Positions 30,647 to 39,455 of a stretch of 64,000 bases of DNA are shown here, piece after piece (the stretch's first letter is position 1; the number at the start of each line of letters is the position of its first letter). A program made the position numbers and the translations under genes. The notes beneath the pieces were generated by a model. It was given only the letters and a program-made list of their open reading frames with translations, ran no database searches and had not been told where the DNA came from. The stretch comes from Pieris napi (Eukaryota; Arthropoda; Insecta; Lepidoptera; Pieridae), in assembly GCF_905475465.1 (NCBI RefSeq), contig NC_062251.1:11630047-11694046 (forward strand), read 5' to 3'.

Positions 30647-33033
30647 TCTATTTTCGCGGATTGTTTTTCTTTTTGAGATTTTAATTTGGATATTATTGGA
30701 TCCCAGGTGTTTGACAATTTTAGGCCGTCTTCTCTATTGAAATTGGGGTGTTTTTTGATTTCAATGGCTTCGCGTACCAATCTTGGGAAGAATCTTTTCT
30801 CTTTCGCAAGTACTTTCGGTTGGTCAAAGCGTATGTAGTGATTAGGCCTATCTAGTATGTGTTCACAGACTGCTGATTTTGTGTGTCGTCTATGTCTTAT
30901 GTCTGCAATGTGTTCTTTGAGTCTGCTGGACATATTGCGTTTAGTTTGCCCTATGTAAGACAGGCCACAGTCGCAATCCAGTTTGTATATACCTGCATCT
31001 TGCAATGGGGTGTTACTTTTGATTGGTCTTAGGAATTGCTGAATCTTCTTGTGCGGCTTGAAAATTGTATGAATAGAAGCTCGTTTTAGGATCCGGCTAA
31101 TTCTATCTGTAACTCCCTTTACATATGGCAAGTAGGCTGGCTGGCGGGGAACTGTTTGTGTCTTGTTTTTGTTTTTGTGATGTAGCCGGGGGATGCGCAG
31201 CTTGTTTCGGTGTAGCACCTGTTTGACATGCTGTAGTTCCTCCTCGAGGTGGGCATCATCACAAAGACGTTGGGCTCTCTGAAACAAACATTTACCGACA
31301 GAAAGCAGTTGTGAAGGGTGGTGGTGGGATTCACCATTGAGGTACCTATCTGTGTGGGTTGCCTTCCTGTGTATTGTGTGACCTAGTGTGCCATCTGCTT
31401 TGCGTATAATTAAAATGTCTAAAAAGGGCAGACAGTTGTTGTTTTCTTGTTCAACAGTAAATTTAATGTTCTTGTGTATTGAATTTAAATGTGCTAGAAA
31501 TGCAGATATTTTGTCATTGGGGAGTACTACAAATGTGTCATCGACATATCTCTTGTACAGTCGAGGTTTAACCGGGGTATTGGCCAGAGCTCTCTCCTCA
31601 AAGTCCTCCATGAAGATGTCAGCGACTATAGGTGACACTGGAGAACCCATGGCTACTCCATCAACCTGCACATAGAACTCATCTTTCCACATTAAGTATC
31701 CTGATGTGAGACAGTGTTTTACAATATCTACATAATCTGGTGACATGTTCTGTTCCCTAAGTCTTTTTGCAATGATATCTAGGCAGTCATTTAGTGGTAA
31801 GTTTGTAAATAGTGACTCAATGTCAAAACTCACCATGGTTTCATTGTGGAGTAATTTGAGATCTCTCAATGTTTCCACAAAATGGTAAGAGTCCTTAACA
31901 TGAGCACTAGTGTGCCCTCTGAGAGGGGATAATATTGACACTAAGTGTTTGGCTAATTTGTATGTGGGTGAGTCGATATGACTGACTATGGGTCTTAAAG
32001 GATTGTTGTGTTTGTGTATTTTTGGCAATCCATACATTTTTGGAGGTTTTACGCAGGCTGTTGTTAAAGATTTGACGTCTAATGACAGTGTTTCAGAATA
32101 TTTAGTAAGGAGGCTAGATGTTTGTTTTATTACCTTGTTTGTGGGATCTTTATCGACTTTTTTGTAGGTATTGACATCGTTTAAGAGGAGAGCCATCTTG
32201 CTTTCGTATTCCGACGTATCCATAACAACGGTTGCATTCCCTTTGTCAGCTCGGAGTACTACCAAATCTTCGTTCGCCTTTAGCTCCGCGAGAGCCTTTG
32301 TTTCAGCGAAGGTGAGGTTTCTTTTTGGCGGTTTGCTTGCTCGCAGTATGCACGAGATATCTTGCCGTATGGTTTCAGCCTCATCCTTTGGTATCGTATT
32401 TTTGAATATACATTCCTCTACGTAACTAACAATTTCTTCGTGAGGGATTTTTCGCGGTGCCGTTGCAAAATTTAAGCCTTTGTTCAATACCTCAATGGTT
32501 TGTTTATCCAAATTTTGTTTCGACAGATTGATGACAGTGACGTTTTGACTACTATCGGGTGTGTCATTTAAAGTCGCGACGTTTGACAATTGTCTATTGA
32601 TGTTCTGTGCTAGTTTTCCAAACTTTTTTATTTGTGTGACTTTGCAGTTATTGAATTTGTTGTGAGCCCGAGTGTTTAAGATGTTTATGCACTGCCTCCA
32701 ATCTGTTTCCGATAATATCTCACGAAGTTCCTCCGTTTCATTTTGGATTTGAATGTTTAGTCGTTGATACTCTGTTCTATGTCCGGCGACAAGTTTAATT
32801 AACAATTTTCTACTTGCTGTTTCAAGAATACTGGCGCTCCCAACTATGTCCTTTCTTGGAGCCAATCGTACACAGTTGGGGATGATGTTGTGGTCTCTGC
32901 ATCTTTTAAGAAAATTTATGGATGCTAGGAGACGAGATGCCTTTGTTTTCTTGAATTCCAGTCGTCTAATTTTGTTTGCATTTTCCAGTCCGTACTGTTG
33001 CACATAGTATTGTCTTTGATTAACATAACTCAT
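30571..33033 (-). CDS. Penelope-like reverse transcriptase with GIY-YIG endonuclease
   Basis: 820 residues, unbroken. The central part is the Penelope-type reverse transcriptase: VVLRADKGNATVVMD near 258, PKMYGLPKIHK near 330, SFDIESLFTNLPL near 405, DGVAMGSPVSP near 460 and the catalytic YVDD near 496. The C-terminal GIY-YIG endonuclease has GIYKLDC-x-C-x3-YIGQTKRN near 680, then an Arg and Glu region with SSRLKEH and VCEHIL. It nicks DNA and copies the element RNA into the break. The ATG and first 11 codons lie inside repeat A', so the start codon is supplied by the upstream pseudo-LTR. No missing catalytic residue is apparent. Confidence 0.93.
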   Translation of the reverse strand: MSYVNQRQYYVQQYGLENANKIRRLEFKKTKASRLLASINFLKRCRDHNIIPNCVRLAPRKDIVGSASILETASRKLLIKLVAGHRTEYQRLNIQIQNETEELREILSETDWRQCINILNTRAHNKFNNCKVTQIKKFGKLAQNINRQLSNVATLNDTPDSSQNVTVINLSKQNLDKQTIEVLNKGLNFATAPRKIPHEEIVSYVEECIFKNTIPKDEAETIRQDISCILRASKPPKRNLTFAETKALAELKANEDLVVLRADKGNATVVMDTSEYESKMALLLNDVNTYKKVDKDPTNKVIKQTSSLLTKYSETLSLDVKSLTTACVKPPKMYGLPKIHKHNNPLRPIVSHIDSPTYKLAKHLVSILSPLRGHTSAHVKDSYHFVETLRDLKLLHNETMVSFDIESLFTNLPLNDCLDIIAKRLREQNMSPDYVDIVKHCLTSGYLMWKDEFYVQVDGVAMGSPVSPIVADIFMEDFEERALANTPVKPRLYKRYVDDTFVVLPNDKISAFLAHLNSIHKNIKFTVEQENNNCLPFLDILIIRKADGTLGHTIHRKATHTDRYLNGESHHHPSQLLSVGKCLFQRAQRLCDDAHLEEELQHVKQVLHRNKLRIPRLHHKNKNKTQTVPRQPAYLPYVKGVTDRISRILKRASIHTIFKPHKKIQQFLRPIKSNTPLQDAGIYKLDCDCGLSYIGQTKRNMSSRLKEHIADIRHRRHTKSAVCEHILDRPNHYIRFDQPKVLAKEKRFFPRLVREAIEIKKHPNFNREDGLKLSNTWDPIISKLKSQKEKQSAKIEDTVSHFCQNPPSFSRYQLRGNKYR

Positions 33034-33291
33034 AACATTAAAAGAAAAACGCTTTTTACCGGATTAAAGTTATGTATTATTATAAATTTACAACTATTAG
33101 ACATAATTTTAAATTTATCCGACGTTTCGCGTGCTTTACAGCGTGCGTGGTCACGGTGACTGAAGACAAAAGATGTTGAATGTCAAAAAGTATCACAGCT
33201 GCAGAGAAAGTTGCATTATCTGTATTTATTTCCCCGGAGTTGGTATCGACTAAAAGATGGAGGGTTTTGGCAAAAATGGCTCACGGTGTCC
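33000..33291 (-). repeat. Penelope-like element pseudo-LTR, copy A'
   Basis: Direct repeat of 30355-30646. It lies at the 5' side of the gene, contains its start codon and would carry the promoter region. Confidence 0.9.
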
Positions 33292-33855
33292 CTTACATAG
33301 GGCAAACTAAACGCAATATGTCCAGCAGACTCAAAGAACACATTGCAGACATAAGACATAGACGACACACAAAATCAGCAGTCTGTGAACACATACTAGA
33401 TAGGCCTAATCACTACATACGCTTTGACCAACCGAAAGTACTTGCGAAAGAGAAAAGATTCTTCCCAAGATTGGTACGCGAAGCCATTGAAATCAAAAAA
33501 CACCCCAATTTCAATAGAGAAGACGGCCTAAAATTGTCAAACACCTGGGATCCAATAATATCCAAATTAAAATCTCAAAAAGAAAAACAATCCGCGAAAA
33601 TAGAGGACACCGTGAGCCATTTTTGCCAAAACCCTCCATCTTTTAGTCGATACCAACTCCGGGGAAATAAATACAGATAATGCAACTTTCTCTGCAGCTG
33701 TGATACTTTTTGACATTCAACATCTTTTGTCTTCAGTCACCGTGACCACGCACGCTGTAAAGCACGCGAAACGTCGGATAAATTTAAAATTATGTCTAAT
33801 AGTTGTAAATTTATAATAATACATAACTTTAATCCGGTAAAAAGCGTTTTTCTTT
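33292..33855 (+). repeat. Inverted 3'-end fragment of the Penelope-like element
   Basis: Reverse complement of about 30386-30959. It encodes, on the plus strand, the last part of the GIY-YIG domain from YIGQTKRN to the same stop. An open frame from 33180 to 33680 joins antisense A' sequence to this fragment and is not a real gene start. Confidence 0.88.
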
Positions 33856-33868
33856 TAGGGCATGAGTT

Positions 33869-33997
33869 TTTACAACCTTACCAAGTAAGACGGCTTGACA
33901 TTCATCCTTTGCCGTCACAGAGGTCGACATAACAACTTCAGCCTCTGAGTTGGATGATGATGGTTTCACCAACAATGGTTGTTGTTGTGGCTTGTGT
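33869..33997 (-). pseudogene. BEL/Pao 2 protease N-terminal segment between two insertions
   Basis: About 43 codons on the minus strand (QPLLVKPSSSNSEAEVV...AVLLGKVVK) that precede the protease active site. They show that the same frame was interrupted on one side by the LINE and on the other by the Penelope-like element. Confidence 0.75.
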
Positions 33998-36617
33998 GTG
34001 TAAACTTAAATGCAAAGAAAGAAAGGATATTATCAGCCTCTCTGTAGAACTAACTATTGAAATCTCCTGTGTGGAACTGGAGCAATTCATTGTTGTATGT
34101 CTATATTGTCCTCCATCAGCTGTCTATAATAATGTTGAAAATGTATTAGAGGAGATATTGTGTAAATTAGTAAAGTGTAATAAAGGGCTAATTGTGTGTG
34201 GGGACTTTAATGTCAATTTACTTTGTCATTCTAATTCAAGTGTACGCATACTTAGTCTTTTTCGTTCATACAATTTAATAAATCAATTTCATTCACCCAC
34301 AAGAATAACAGCTAGCACCGCAACTTGTATAGATAACATATATAGTGACATAGCCCCTTTGAATGTTTGTATTTTCAATAGATTTAAATCTGATCACACT
34401 GGTCAATGGTTTGAATTCCAATTAAGGAAACAAAAAACATGTAAAAAGAAGAAAATTGTGATAACTCCTATTACAAATGACCGTTTGGACAGATTTAGAG
34501 AAGCATTGGTCTATAGAATGCCATTTCTGTGTGGCAACTCATCCCCTAATAATTTATACAATACTTTTTTTGGATCATTTATTGATGAATTCAAGAAAGT
34601 ATTTACTCAAAAGACTTTATTGGTCTCTGAGAAAACAAGTTTCTGTGACTGGGCAAATGAGGAGTTACACAGGAAAAGGTTAAAATTATATGAAATCTAT
34701 GACGAAATGCAATATAACACTAGTGTGGAATTTAGGGAATATGTTAGGTTGTATTCAAATAATTTCAAAAAAGATTGCAAAACTGCAAAGTCTCAATATT
34801 TAAGTTCAAAAATAAAAAATAGCATGGATAAAGTAAAAGCTACCTGGAAAATAATAAATGAAGAATCAGGTAAAACGTCTGTCAAACGAACTGATTATAT
34901 GTTAAAAGTTAAAGGGAAGTTAATAAAATCTGACCCAGAGGTAGCTTCTTCTTTTGAAGAGTTCTTTACAAATGTACCACTAAATACGACCAAGTCCCTA
35001 GATTCTTCACCTGCTGCTGCGATCTCATTGCTAGAAAAATGTGTACCTGAATGTAATATTAAATTTCAGTTTAAACATATAACTTGTAATGATATCGTTA
35101 AAACTTTTAAGCTTATTAATTTAAAAAAAAGTAAAGATATATGGGGTATGTCAACAGTCATTTTAAATTCCGTTATTAATGTAATAAGCTCTGAATTGTC
35201 TATAATTTTTAACAGCTGTATCGATTGTGGAGTCTTTCCGGACGAAATGAAATTAAGTAAGATTACACCGTTGTTCAAGGCAGGTAGTGAGTCTGATCCG
35301 TCAAACTTCAGACCTGTTTCCGTGCTCCCTGCGTTGAGCAAAGTTTTTGAAAAGATAATGCTAGACCAGCTTTCTTTACATTTTAATAAAAATAAACTCT
35401 TACATAATAAACAGTATGGTTTCACTAAGGGTCGCTCCACAATCGATGCCGGTGTGAAGTTGATTTCGGACATATTTAACGCCTGGGAAGAATCATATGA
35501 TGGAGTCGGCGTCTTTTGTGACCTGTCAAAGGCCTTTGACTGTGTTCATCCTGATATACTCGTTGGAAAGCTTCAACACTATGGCGTTGATGGCAAAGCT
35601 TCCAGCCTGATGAATTCATATTTAAAGGGAAGGATCCAAAGAGTTCATGTCAATGGAGTCACCTCTCCGGGTTCGCAGGTATCAATGGGCGTCCCCCAAG
35701 GATCGATTCTCGGGCCTTTCTTATTTCTGATTTACATAAATGACCTCCCATTCTTTGTCAACGAAGTTCATGAGATGGTATTGTTTGCTGATGACACTTC
35801 ACTTCTATTTAAAGTGAATAGGAATAACGTATTATTGGACGATGTAAACAATTCTATCTCTCGTATAGTTAACTGGTTTAATGTAAATAACTTATTGCTT
35901 AATGAGAATAAAACAAAATGTATTAGATTTACAACTACTAGCGTAAAGCGAGATATTGGTAACCTGAAAATTAAAGACAGTGAACTAAACTTTGTTGACA
36001 AAACTGTTTTTCTAGGCATAACAATAGATAGTAAACTCCAATGGGGCCCACACATAGAGACTCTTTCGAATAGGCTGAGCTCTGCAGCATATGCAGTAAA
36101 GAAAATCCGACAGTTTACTGATGAGGACACGGCTAAAATTGTGTATCATAGCTACTTTCATAGCGTTATGTCGTACGGCATTTTATTGTGGGGTGCTGCT
36201 GCAGAGGTTCAATCCATATTTGTGCTGCAGAAGCGGGCTGTTCGGGGTATTTGTTGTGTTTCTCCGAGGGAGTCGGTACGGAATAAGTTTAAGGAATTAA
36301 ATATTATGACACTATCTGGTCAATATATTCTTGAAGCCTTGTTGTATGTCCAAAAAAATATAAACGATTTTAAAACAAATGGTGACTTTCACCAGTATAA
36401 TACGCGAAATAGAACTAATTTGAGTGTACGACCAACCAGGCTCCAAAAGATAAACCACTCCTTATATGGAAATTGTATTCGTTTTTACAACAAACTCCCA
36501 AGCGCAATTAGAGAATTATCACTAAATAAATTCAAAGTCCTCGTTAAACGAAAATTAATCAACAAAGCTTTTTATAAATTTGAGGACTACTTAAATGATC
36601 CTAATCCTTGGGATTGA
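33998..36617 (+). pseudogene. LINE ORF2, endonuclease remainder and complete reverse transcriptase
   Basis: The LINE-derived part starts within the endonuclease before VVCLYCPPS and GDFNVNL (catalytic Asp) and continues without a stop to 36617. RT motifs: NFRPVSVLPALSK, GVFCDLSKAFDCVHPD, GVPQGSILGPFLFLIYINDLP and the catalytic FADD (Phe in place of the usual Tyr). The open frame extends back to 33954 only because antisense BEL/Pao sequence happens to be open, giving a chimaeric N-terminus. The catalytic Glu of the endonuclease is lost with the truncation, so it is dead by itself. Confidence 0.88.
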
Positions 36618-36830
36618 ATTGCTCCAGTTCAAACAATTTGTATGACAATACTTGGCGATTAAAAAGAGTGGCGGAAAGTTTCTTGCCAGTTCTTCTTACC
36701 CGCTCTACGCCCTTGACTTGCGAACTGGTAGTAAATGTAAATTTACGATTAATTTAACTTGACTATTCAAAAGTGTACTTGGTTACCTACTTGAATAAAG
36801 ATATTTTGAGTTTGAGTTTGAGTTTTGAGT
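33998..36830 (+). mobile_element. 5'-truncated LINE (CR1/Jockey-like) with (TTGAGT)n tail
   Basis: TTGTGT flanks both ends (33992-33997 and 36831-36836). The 3' UTR has AAAGAGTGGCGGAAAGTTTC, TACTTGAATAAAG and a TTTGAG-repeat tail, which I recognise as a very common lepidopteran LINE end. The 5' part, including the start of the endonuclease, is missing. Confidence 0.9.
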
Positions 36831-36836
36831 TTGTGT

Positions 36837-37858
36837 ACTACCCAATGTAACAACCTATGGTGCGCTTTTTCACACCCATCAATACCACATCGCTTTATTT
36901 CTTCCAGCGCTTTATCAATTATAATCTGCGGTTGCCCATAGCACTGATCTAGTGCGTTGATAATAAGCTCGGGATCGCAAGCTGTACTCAATAATAAGGC
37001 GACTGTTTCTTTAGCGGCTCCCGTCAGACATGTGCGTAATCTTGCCATGTTTTCCGCTTTAGAGTATTTGTTGAGCTTTGTAGAGTCTTCATAAGCAACT
37101 TTAAAGTAAAGCCAGTCGGAGACATTCCCGTTAAACTGCGGCAGATCTTGAGCATGTCGTACAGGGGGTCTGTTTGTAGCTATTTTTTCAAAGGCTCCGA
37201 TGAGCCGTTCCATCCCTTGATCTTGGGATCGCGTTCTCGGCATGGAGGCCTCTTCGATAGGTGATATGGGCCGTTCTATTTCACAAGACACTTTCTGTAT
37301 GCATGGCTTCACGCGTTCTGCGAGCACTGTGTCTTCTTCCCTATCACCCTGAGATAGATTATTCTCGCCGCTATGCTTTCTTAGCCGTTTATCTACCATA
37401 ACAGTGGAATTGCTTCCGTTCCGCTGTTCTGGCAAGCATTTGACGATCTTCTTTTCACCGTCTGCTCTGGCTAAGTCAACGGCGATTCGCTTCTTTAACA
37501 ATTTCATTTCAAGCTCCATCTCTTGTTCCATCTCTTGATATTTTAATTCGAACTTTTTTCTTAAATGTTCTTTTTCTAATGCGACCAAGCGTTTTTGGAC
37601 TTCGTATTCAGCTTGCCTTACACGGGATGATTTCGACCTCATTGTATTTCTTGAGGTCTGTGATGCTGAACCCACAGGTAACAACTTTGAATCAACGGCT
37701 TCATTCTTCCGTATTGATTCAACTGACTCCCTGTCGTGTGTAATATCGGCTAGTCCACGTTCTAGGACTTTCGATGGCGATTCTAACGGCACGCGTTCTG
37801 TCCGTACATCTTCATCGATTTCATCTGCCCTCCTAGCTTGTCGGCTTCTTGTGTTCAT
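36837..37858 (-). pseudogene. BEL/Pao 2 Gag
   Basis: ATG at 37858. About 340 residues: a charged N-terminus with a strong Glu/Lys coiled coil (about 90-135), then a DUF1759-type core (LPQFNGNVSDWLYFKVAYEDS...LTGAAKETVALLLS, about 235-300). KALEEIKRCGIDGCEKAHHRLLHW follows. The jump from ALEEIK to CGIDGCEKAHH skips the rest of the capsid and the first zinc knuckles, so there is an internal deletion that kept the frame. The gene is then cut by the LINE at 36830. Confidence 0.82.
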
Positions 37859-38093
37859 TTTGAAGTCGATTGTATTCTTCGCTTCAATGAACTGGTGGAT
37901 AATGCTTTCCGTCGGCGACCCGCAGCAGCAATACGTCGATGCGGCGAGTCACTTTGTACAGGCGATGAAGTCAACCCTCTGCACGTACTCCTGGGATCGC
38001 AGGTAGTACTGCCGATGAAAATCTTCCTGGGATCGCAGGTAAAATCTTCCTTCTTCTCGGCGTCGATGCGTAGAGTATTATTCTTCTGGTTAT

Positions 38094-38112
38094 CCGGCTT
38101 CTCGAAGGACCA
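38094..38112 (-). promoter_or_regulatory. Primer binding site of BEL/Pao 2
   Basis: The element strand reads TGGTCCTTCGAGAAGCCGG three bases from the 5' LTR. It resembles the TGGTC-TTCG-GCCGGAT site of BEL/Pao 3 (42421-42438) with a few extra bases. Confidence 0.7.
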
Positions 38113-38115
38113 AAC

Positions 38116-38457
38116 TATAAGCGTACGATGTCGATCTGACCACCGCCGCTATTCTTGAAATGAAACTCGGAGTGGAGTTATAATTGTTACTGTTTATTGG
38201 TCGAACGTTAGTGATGGTGACACAAAATATTACAGCGAAGCAAGCTTATAACTAACGTCCGTCCGGCACGGCTGCGTAAATCTATCTTGTCGTTATACAA
38301 ATAATAGCTTAAAACTAAACCTAAAACTACCACGCTGGTCAAAGGGACCGACCGGCTCTTCCGCTACCTGCGTCCCGCCGACCGTTTCCTAGAAGAACAT
38401 CTGGCTGGCAGCTTCGTTCGTCGGCTTTCTAAACTGTATTGTTCGTTGTCCGTAACA
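38116..38457 (-). repeat. 5' LTR of BEL/Pao 2
   Basis: 342 bp, two differences from the 3' LTR (28257-28598). Confidence 0.92.
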
Positions 38458-38462
38458 ATACC

Positions 38463-39184
38463 TATAAGCTAAATATTTGAATTGGTTATATAGTGGACTG
38501 TATTTTTTTTTATTGATACCTAATATGATTGCTCAATAATGGACAATGGGAAAAAGAAAGAAAGGATGTCGGCACAGTACCTTCAACCTCGTGGCTTCTT
38601 CTAGTGGCTTCTTTCCTTTGTTGTACACCAATGAACAATCACTTTCACAAATTATAATCAAGTTAAAGTTAATTGAATTTAAGTATAGTTAAAGTTTATA
38701 ATAAAAAATTAAATGTTTAAAAAAAAAAGGAAGCGTTGCGAGCGTGCGGCGAATAAACAACCATATCGCGGGTCATCAAAATTGTCACTAATAATTACTT
38801 CTTGTTGGAGACTCATCATCGTGTGCGCCACCTATAGCCCGTTCCGGAACTAGTACCTTCATAGGATTGGGACATAAAATAGGTGGGTGATGAGATATGC
38901 GTCTAGGAACTATTAGGATGGGTATATTGAGCTACCATTATTTAGAAAATCAAAAATTATTATAAAATAAGAATCCGGCGCAACCACTATCTTCCTTTTA
39001 TTTACAACTAAAGCTAAACATTTAGCTTTTCAGACAACTGCTTCTATTGAGCAGCTAGCTTTTCAGACAACTGCTTCTATTGAGCAGCTTAACTTAAAAG
39101 AATGTAGTGATACTTGCAGTAGCACTTCATTAAGTATTAATAATTTAAATTAGATAGTGTGACAATAGAGGCAAACTCTAGCAA
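38463..39184. other. Noncoding spacer with a 33-bp tandem duplication
   Basis: No gene seen. AGCTTTTCAGACAACTGCTT... is present as two adjacent 33-bp copies (39024-39056 and 39057-39089). Confidence 0.65.
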
Positions 39185-39455
39185 TAATTTAGTACAACTC
39201 AGCTCAATCGCATGACGCTTTAGGTGTTTTCTGCGACTTATCCAAAGCATTTGATTTTGTCCAACACGAGACCTTAATCGGGAAACTCCGTCACTATGGC
39301 ATCAAGAATACCGCACTGAATCTTCTGACTTCCTATTTACACGGAAGATCTCAGAAGGTTGAAGTGAATGGTAAGAGGTCCTCTGGGTCGGAAGTAGATA
39401 TGGGGGTACCACAGGGCTCAATTCTTGGCCCTTTCCTCTTTCTTGTTTATATAAA
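39185..39455 (+). pseudogene. LINE reverse transcriptase fragment (CR1/Jockey-like)
   Basis: About 85 codons with GVFCDLSKAFDFVQHETLIGKL, YLHGRSQKVEVNG and GVPQGSILGPFLFLVYIN, close in pattern to the LINE at 33998. It stops at the catalytic region where the next LINE begins. Confidence 0.8.

Larger units (their letters stand above)
30355..33855 (-). mobile_element. Penelope-like element with direct and inverted partial copies of its 3' end
   Basis: About 3.5 kb flanked by a 13-bp duplication. In plus coordinates: terminal segment A (30355-30646); the minus-strand gene (30571-33033); a second direct copy A' (33000-33291); then an inverted copy of 30384-30959 (33292-33857). The last holds the end of the endonuclease gene and the 3' UTR. 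Such pseudo-LTR and inverted arrangements are known for Penelope-like elements. The main gene is intact, so the insertion is probably recent. Confidence 0.92.
28257..38457 (-). mobile_element. BEL/Pao LTR retrotransposon 2, internally deleted, with two nested insertions
   Basis: 342-bp LTRs (two mismatches) enclose minus-strand Gag, protease, and fragments of RNase H and integrase. ATACC (28252-28256 and 38458-38462) is the target duplication. The reverse transcriptase core and most of RNase H and integrase are deleted. A Penelope-like element sits in the protease (30355-33855) and a LINE at the Gag/protease linker (33998-36830). Similar LTRs with a deleted interior suggest it moved as a non-autonomous element. 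Confidence 0.9.

Noticed and set aside
33180..33680. 166-codon plus-strand open frame resembling a GIY-YIG protein
   Set aside because: It is the inverted 3' fragment of the Penelope-like element fused to antisense pseudo-LTR sequence, not a separate gene.
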